DNA of 10,767 bases from Kangiellaceae bacterium (GTDB lineage: Bacteria; Pseudomonadota; Gammaproteobacteria; Enterobacterales; Kangiellaceae): positions 1 to 10,767 of the forward strand of contig JAUUYO010000112.1 of NCBI GenBank assembly GCA_030590405.1. Reading direction: 5' to 3'. A model generated the notes under the pieces. The model was not told the DNA's origin. It searched no databases and saw nothing but the letters and a program-made list of their open reading frames with translations. Below are positions 6,701 through 10,767 of this stretch, piece by piece (positions within the stretch are counted from its first letter, which is position 1; each line of letters begins with the position of its first letter). Position numbers and translations under genes: made by a program.

Positions 6701-7969
6701 CTAATTAAATTTCGGTAGAGAAGGGTAAAAACTGACAACCGAACCTTGACTAGCTGTTTGTATGTTTTTGTCTAGTACAAGCCAACCATTTGCATCCAGT
6801 AACGGGTGTATTTTAAATGACTCCTGGCCCTTTAAAGCGGTTGCTACTTGCTCTGCATTTTTATTTACTTGCTTACTTGCTTTAAGAATAGAGCGGAAGC
6901 CCTTTTTCTTGGTAACATCGTTGCTAAGTTTTACTGATTGAGGTTGTTCCGTCTCAAAGCTGTGCATTAATCTGATAAGGTGAGTCACAAAAAAACGTAG
7001 TCCAATGGTTGCTGATATTGGATTTCCCGGCAGACCAAAATAAAAAGTGCCGTTTGAAAAACGAGCAAACAAGACGGGTTTGCCTGGTCTTATTTTTGCT
7101 TTATGAAAAATAATTTCGCCACCCATTTTAATAATTGTCTGTGGAATAAAATCAAAATCGCCCATAGAAACTGCACCAGTGCTAATAATAATGTCCGTGC
7201 CTTTGTCTAGCTCTTGTTGTAAGGCTGTTTGATAACCTTCTACATCATCATAATTGGTTCCCGCGTTAAATGCGCTGACAGGTAAGTCATTTAAATAAGC
7301 AAGGATGTAAGGCATATTAGAATTTCTAATTTGACCTGCTTTTAGTGCTTGCTCAGGGTCATCAACTAATTCTTTGCCGGTGGAAAATACGGCTATTTTT
7401 GGCTGCTTGTAAACCAAAGGACTAGCGATACCCAATGATGATAAGGCCATTATTCGATTTGCGTTGATCAGGGTGTTTTTGGCTAAAATTTTCTGCCCTT
7501 TTATAAAGTCTTCTCCGCTTGAACGAATGTGTGCGCCACAAGCGGGTTTGGAAAAACAACGGACACGATATTCTTTTAAGCATGTGTTTTCTACAGGAAT
7601 AACTGAATTATAGCCGTCAGGCACTGCCGCGCCAGTCATTATTTTCCAGGCAGTGTCTTTGGTTGCTTGTGGCGAGGCCGGTGGATCGCCTGCCGCAGTT
7701 AAACCGATAAGTTCTAATGTTATTGGAGACTCATCTGAGGCGTTTTGCAAGTCAATTTCGTTAACCGCGTAGCCATCCATCGCCGAGTTATCAAAAGGCG
7801 GTATTGTTTCCGACGAAAAAATATCTTCTGCTAAAATTCTGCCTTGGGATTTTTCTAGTTTTACAGGTTCTTCCTGGAGCGTGATTTCTTGCTGGCTAAT
7901 AAAGTCGATAGCCTCGCAAAAATCGACCATGTAATTTTTTGTGTAGGGATTTTCTTTGTTATCGTTCAT
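6701..7969 (-). CDS. moeA: molybdopterin molybdenumtransferase MoeA
   Basis: MoeA inserts molybdate into adenylylated molybdopterin, the last general step of molybdenum cofactor synthesis in the cytoplasm. The 422 residues are a normal length. Diagnostic motifs in order: GRILAEDI (43-50), PPFDNSAMDGYAV (57-69), AAGDPP (92-97), IMTGAAVPDGYNSVIPVE (110-127), SSGEDFIKG (150-158), VFSTGKELV (194-202), IRNSN (214-218), IIISTGAVSMGDFDF (260-274), KIRPGKPVLF (292-301) and FGLPGNPISA (311-320). These cover the MoCF-like domain and the substrate pocket, and the acidic and lysine residues expected at the active site are present. A short C-terminal domain IV follows, including HPLLDANGWLVL. It begins 38 bp after moaA on the same strand, so the two form an operon. 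It looks intact. Confidence 0.96.
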   Translation of the reverse strand: MNDNKENPYTKNYMVDFCEAIDFISQQEITLQEEPVKLEKSQGRILAEDIFSSETIPPFDNSAMDGYAVNEIDLQNASDESPITLELIGLTAAGDPPASPQATKDTAWKIMTGAAVPDGYNSVIPVENTCLKEYRVRCFSKPACGAHIRSSGEDFIKGQKILAKNTLINANRIMALSSLGIASPLVYKQPKIAVFSTGKELVDDPEQALKAGQIRNSNMPYILAYLNDLPVSAFNAGTNYDDVEGYQTALQQELDKGTDIIISTGAVSMGDFDFIPQTIIKMGGEIIFHKAKIRPGKPVLFARFSNGTFYFGLPGNPISATIGLRFFVTHLIRLMHSFETEQPQSVKLSNDVTKKKGFRSILKASKQVNKNAEQVATALKGQESFKIHPLLDANGWLVLDKNIQTASQGSVVSFYPSLPKFN

Positions 7970-8007
7970 ATGTTTTCTTATAAAGGCTAATTGTTAGCGG
8001 AAAAAGA

Positions 8008-9000
8008 TTACCCGCCTATTGAAGAAAGGTTTGGTGTAATACCGGTATCGTTGTCGTGTAGAAAATGCTGTTTACGCTTTTTGGATAATAATTGGCATAA
8101 CGTAGATTTCAAGATCTCTTTTTGGGAGCTTGATTGCATAAACTCTCTGACAGAAAAGCCTTTTTCACCAAATAAGCATAAATGAAATTCGCCGGTCGAG
8201 GACATTCTTAATCGATTGCAAGTATCGCAAAAATGTTTTGAATAGGGCGCGATGACACCAAAACTTCCTTGATAGTCTGGATGAACGTATTCGATCGCCG
8301 GGCCGCTAGCTTCTTCTTTTAATTTGACCGTCCAGCCATTTTCAAATAAATAGTTCTTTAATACCTGGGCACTAACATGATATCGATTAAAATAATCAAA
8401 ATTATCACCCGTTTGCATTAATTCGATAAATCGAATACTGATGTCTTTGTCTTTTAGTAAAACCGTATACTGATCAAATTGATGGCTGTTAATATTTTTA
8501 AGTAAAACCGCATTAAGTTTTATTTTTTTAAGAGGAAGAGTCAGCGCATAATCAATGCCCTGTAAAATTTCTTTTAGTCGGTTGTGTCCTGTTAAACTAT
8601 TAAATAAATTAGCATCCAATGTGTCAACACTCACATTTAAATGAGTCAGACCAGCATCAACCCAGGATTTGATGTTGTTTTGTAACTTATAGCCATTGGT
8701 GGTTAATGCAATTTGATCAATACCTGGTGTTTTATCGATAATCTTAAGACAATCGATAAAGTCTTTTCTAAGCGTCGGTTCGCCGCCAGTCAATCGGATT
8801 TTATGAGTGCCCAATTCAGCAAAAGCAGCCACTGTGTTTTTTATCTCGTTCAGGGATAAAAAATCTTTTTTATTCTCACACTGGTAGCCATCCGGTAAAC
8901 AATAGTCGCAAGAAAAATTGCAAACGTCTGTCAGAGATAAGCGCAGATAAGGAAATTTTCGACCGTGCGGGTCGACAAGTTGTCGGTGTGGTTGATTCAT
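8008..9000 (-). CDS. moaA: GTP 3',8-cyclase MoaA (radical SAM)
   Basis: MoaA converts GTP to 3',8-cyclo-7,8-dihydro-GTP, which MoaC turns into cyclic pyranopterin phosphate, the first intermediate of molybdenum cofactor. The N-terminal radical-SAM cluster motif CNFSCDYC uses Cys27, Cys31 and Cys34. IRLTGGEPTLR (68-78) binds S-adenosylmethionine, and TTNGYKL and LNVSVDTLD follow. The C-terminal second cluster uses Cys258, Cys261 (in CDTCNRLR) and Cys275. The protein ends in Gly-Gly, needed for catalysis in this family. At 330 residues the length is typical. The ATG at 9000 has a strong AAGGAG ahead of it that may be masked by a hairpin. It is the first gene of the minus-strand moaA-moeA group. 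No moaB, moaC, moaD or moaE is in the window, so the pathway is split. Confidence 0.97.
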   Translation of the reverse strand: MNQPHRQLVDPHGRKFPYLRLSLTDVCNFSCDYCLPDGYQCENKKDFLSLNEIKNTVAAFAELGTHKIRLTGGEPTLRKDFIDCLKIIDKTPGIDQIALTTNGYKLQNNIKSWVDAGLTHLNVSVDTLDANLFNSLTGHNRLKEILQGIDYALTLPLKKIKLNAVLLKNINSHQFDQYTVLLKDKDISIRFIELMQTGDNFDYFNRYHVSAQVLKNYLFENGWTVKLKEEASGPAIEYVHPDYQGSFGVIAPYSKHFCDTCNRLRMSSTGEFHLCLFGEKGFSVREFMQSSSQKEILKSTLCQLLSKKRKQHFLHDNDTGITPNLSSIGG

Positions 9001-9009
9001 AATAAATCA

Positions 9010-9034
9010 AGCTCCTTTCCAAATTCGGGAGGCT
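9010..9034 (-). promoter_or_regulatory. possible hairpin masking the moaA ribosome binding site
   Basis: On the minus strand AGCCTCC is followed about 12 nt later by GGAGCT, which contains the moaA Shine-Dalgarno. Six base pairs form if one C is bulged. Such a stem would hide the ribosome site and allow translational control. The stem is short and its stability was not calculated. Confidence 0.3.
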
Positions 9035-9066
9035 AATTGATTTCTCTCTTAACCCTGGCAACAGTC

Positions 9067-9089
9067 GATTATTTTTAATAAAAATAATC
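9067..9089. promoter_or_regulatory. AT-rich palindrome in the moaA leader
   Basis: Two exact 10-bp arms, GATTATTTTT and AAAAATAATC, flank a 3-bp centre, about 70-90 bp upstream of the moaA start. It could be a repressor operator or a weak hairpin. It does not match the ModE, FNR or CRP consensus that I know. Confidence 0.45.
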
Positions 9090-9214
9090 TGCCTATTGCG
9101 GCAATACAAACTTATCAAATAGAACTCACTGTATGTATTAGCTACACAAAGTGAGAATTGTTATCGACTTAGTTCAATATTGCTCGGAGTGTATGTCATA
9201 AATATTTTTATCTC

Positions 9215-9369
9215 AGGCTGCTATTTGCCTGCTTATAAAACTATTCGCTATGCGTTATTTTACAATATTGTGTCGCAATAGACAATTTTCGCACCTTGAT
9301 CCAGGTCAGTATTGTTCGATTAATTAATTTAGTCATATTTTAGCTCGAATTCTGAGTAAATAGCAGCCT
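9215..9369. repeat. exact 12-bp inverted repeat spanning 155 bp (MITE-like)
   Basis: AGGCTGCTATTT at 9215-9226 is exactly complementary to AAATAGCAGCCT at 9358-9369. The flanking five bases are ATCTC and ACCTC, similar but not identical, so a decayed target duplication is possible. The enclosed 131 bp has no gene and contains the weaker FNR-like box. It may be a tiny non-autonomous element, a looping operator pair, or coincidence. Confidence 0.4.
9296..9309. promoter_or_regulatory. imperfect FNR/DNR-like box
   Basis: TTGATCCAGGTCAG has one perfect TTGAT half and a second half with three of five bases matching ATCAA. TTGAT-N4-GTCAA variants are used by ANR/DNR-type regulators. It lies about 300 bp from both the moaA and the porin starts, so its target gene is unclear. 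Confidence 0.35.
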
Positions 9370-9485
9370 ACCTCTTTAGTATTAGTTCTGTGTGAGTAAA
9401 TATACCGCTTAATGGTTAGCTCTTGTTTTAAAAGGGATTTTCAGGTGAAATTAGCCCCTTAAAATATTCGAAAGTGACGTTATAG

Positions 9486-9499
9486 TTGATGTGGATCAA
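9486..9499. promoter_or_regulatory. perfect FNR/ANR box upstream of the porin gene
   Basis: TTGAT-GTGG-ATCAA matches the FNR/ANR consensus TTGAT-N4-ATCAA at all ten defined positions, and symmetry extends one base on each side (GTTGATGTGGATCAAC, 9485-9500). Its centre is at 9492.5, about 129 bp before the porin ATG and about 41.5 bp before the inferred transcription start near 9534, the classical class II activator position. The regulator itself is not in the window. Oxygen-responsive activation of the porin is inferred. Confidence 0.75.
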
Positions 9500-9520
9500 C
9501 ATACTGAGAATTTATGGGGG

Positions 9521-9526
9521 TACATT
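9521..9526 (+). promoter_or_regulatory. candidate -10 element of the porin promoter
   Basis: TACATT matches TATAAT at four of six positions and is spaced as expected downstream of the perfect FNR box. No good -35 is needed if FNR activates as class II. Transcription would start near 9533-9534 and give a leader of about 88 nt. Confidence 0.4.
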
Positions 9527-9621
9527 ACAACTGCACTCAAAAGAAGTGTGAAGCAGTTAAATTTTAGTCGTATTTTTCTATAATTAAGTAGTAAAGAGAC
9601 ATCCTTATAAGGGGATTCGAG

Positions 9622-10767
9622 ATGAAAAAAACATTCAAAATAAATATTCTAGCGGCAAGTGTTCTTGCAGCGACATCTTTTGCAGCGGTTGCAGAAGAGG
9701 TAAAAAAAGATGGTGTTGATAGCACTATTGATCTGAGTTTTCGATATCGTATTGAAACGGTTGATCAAGATGGATTTTCAGACGATGCCCAGGCATCAAC
9801 CATGAGAACCAGAGCAACAATAAAAACCAAATGGACCGATAATCTTGATACGGTTTTTGAGTTTGATGATGTGACCGAGATAGGTTTAGACGATTTTAAC
9901 TCTGGTATGGGAACCACGCCTAATCGTGGTCAATACCCAATTGTTGCTGATCCTGAAGGTACCGAACTAAACCAGGGATTTATCCGTTATACCACTGGTG
10001 ATACCAAAGCAACCATTGGCCGCCAACGTATTCTGGTCGGCAATCAGCGTTATGTTGGTGGTGTCGGCTGGCGCCAAAATGAACAGACTTACGATAGTTT
10101 AACCCTTAAAACTAAATTCTCAAAAGATGTCTCGTTTAACTATGCTTACGTTTTTAACGTCAATCGAATTTTCGGCGAAACCGTTGGCGCGGGAGACCAC
10201 ACCCATAATACTCACTTGCTTAATGCCGATATTAATCTCGTTGGTGGTAAATTATCAGGGTATTATTTTTCTATTGATAACGAATCTTTAACTGGACTTT
10301 CCAATGATACTATTGGCGCTAGTTATGCTGGAAAAGTTAATGATTTTTCTTATAAAGTCGAACTAGCCAAACAGTCTGACGGTGGTGATAATCCTAACAG
10401 TTACGATGCCAGTTATTATTTGCTTGATGGTAGCTATAAAGTTGGTAATGCTTCTTTTGGTGCCGGTATCGAAATGCTCGGTGGCGATAGTGCTGGCGGA
10501 CAAGGGTTTACAACTTCACTAGCCACTTTGCATAAATTCCAGGGTTGGGCGGATGTCTTTTTAGGAACTCCTGCTGCCGGTATAGAAGATACTTATTTAA
10601 AAGGTACTTACAAGTTAAATGGTTTTAACTTTAAGTTGATTTACCATGATTTTTCGACCGACGAAGGCGGTGTTGATTTAGGTACTGAAGTGGATTTTGC
10701 GGTGTCTAAAAAATTGACAAACCATTTATCGGGTTTGCTTAAGTTTGCAAGTTTCAGTAGTGATAAC
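9622..10767 (+). CDS. outer-membrane porin with alginate-export-type beta-barrel (partial, 3' end outside window)
   Basis: An open frame of 382 codons runs from ATG 9622 to the window edge with no stop, so the 3' end is missing. The start has an AAGGGG 7 bp upstream. Residues 1-24 are a signal peptide (basic KKTFK, hydrophobic core, AVA before EE), so the protein is exported. The mature part alternates short beta strands rich in aromatic and polar residues. It contains the block GRQRILVGNQRYVGGVGWRQ followed by NEQTYDSL, which resembles alginate-export (AlgE-like) and related porins. The N-terminal DLSFRYRIETVDQDGF with ASTMRTRATIKTKWTDNL also fits. The transported substrate cannot be read from sequence; family members pass anionic sugars or other small solutes. 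The perfect FNR box upstream suggests induction at low oxygen. It diverges from moaA. Confidence 0.88.
   Translation, partial: MKKTFKINILAASVLAATSFAAVAEEVKKDGVDSTIDLSFRYRIETVDQDGFSDDAQASTMRTRATIKTKWTDNLDTVFEFDDVTEIGLDDFNSGMGTTPNRGQYPIVADPEGTELNQGFIRYTTGDTKATIGRQRILVGNQRYVGGVGWRQNEQTYDSLTLKTKFSKDVSFNYAYVFNVNRIFGETVGAGDHTHNTHLLNADINLVGGKLSGYYFSIDNESLTGLSNDTIGASYAGKVNDFSYKVELAKQSDGGDNPNSYDASYYLLDGSYKVGNASFGAGIEMLGGDSAGGQGFTTSLATLHKFQGWADVFLGTPAAGIEDTYLKGTYKLNGFNFKLIYHDFSTDEGGVDLGTEVDFAVSKKLTNHLSGLLKFASFSSDN

Larger units (their letters stand above)
9001..9621. other. 621-bp divergent regulatory region between moaA and porin
   Basis: No protein frame of note was found here on either strand. The region is AT-rich and holds, from moaA outward: a possible hairpin over the moaA ribosome binding site, an AT palindrome, an imperfect stem (CTCACT at about 9124 with AGTGAG at about 9154), an exact 12-bp inverted repeat, and two FNR-like boxes. 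A typical molybdenum cofactor riboswitch was looked for ahead of moaA but could not be recognised by eye. No tRNA or other RNA gene was seen. Confidence 0.6.

Noticed and set aside
7991..8185. 64-codon plus-strand frame opposite the 3' end of moaA
   Set aside because: Antisense shadow of the conserved moaA C-terminus.
8876..9118. 80-codon minus-strand frame overlapping the moaA start
   Set aside because: It shares the moaA N-terminal DNA in another frame and its product has no recognisable feature; moaA has the clear cluster motifs.
1..10767. CRISPR arrays, tRNA or rRNA genes
   Set aside because: No regularly spaced direct repeats and no tRNA- or rRNA-like sequence were seen in reading the window.

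Overview
The window looks like a low-GC (by eye about 40%) gammaproteobacterial chromosome, probably marine or aquatic. The reasons are the protein styles, a perfect FNR/ANR-type operator, and a porin of the alginate-export type. The genus cannot be fixed from the sequence alone.

Left half (about 1-5600): a Tn3-family transposon module. On the minus strand lies a full-length-equivalent tnpA (3262 down to 205) split by a +1 frameshift near position 787. The first two catalytic Asp residues are in one frame and the catalytic Glu in the other. Upstream of tnpA on the same strand is a two-gene cassette: an XRE-type helix-turn-helix protein followed 9 bp later by a nucleotidyltransferase-fold protein, which looks like a toxin-antitoxin pair. 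Diverging from it on the plus strand is a serine resolvase (tnpR). The AT-rich gap between them holds a 30-bp near-perfect palindrome, a candidate res or operator site. No convincing 38-bp GGGG...TAAG terminal repeats were found, so the ends are unresolved.

Junction (about 5519-5860): a debris zone containing a broken piece of a group II intron reverse transcriptase (its C-terminal maturase domain) on the plus strand, ending 16 bp from the convergent ASCH gene.

Right-centre (5861-9000): a minus-strand run reading moaA, moeA, a small conserved-looking hypothetical gene, a palindromic intergenic repeat, then an ASCH-domain gene. MoaA makes the first intermediate of molybdenum cofactor and MoeA inserts molybdate at the end, so this is a cofactor operon fragment. 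The small gene 18 bp behind moeA is probably co-transcribed.

Right end (9001-10767): a 621-bp divergent regulatory region, then the first 382 codons of an outer-membrane porin that runs off the window. The region contains a perfect TTGAT-N4-ATCAA box placed so that a class II FNR promoter for the porin fits (box centre about 41.5 bp before the inferred start). It also holds a weaker box, an exact 12-bp inverted repeat 155 bp across, an AT palindrome, and a possible hairpin over the moaA ribosome binding site. Molybdoenzymes are commonly anaerobic respiratory enzymes, so oxygen-responsive control next to Moco genes makes biological sense, but direct FNR control of moaA is not shown.
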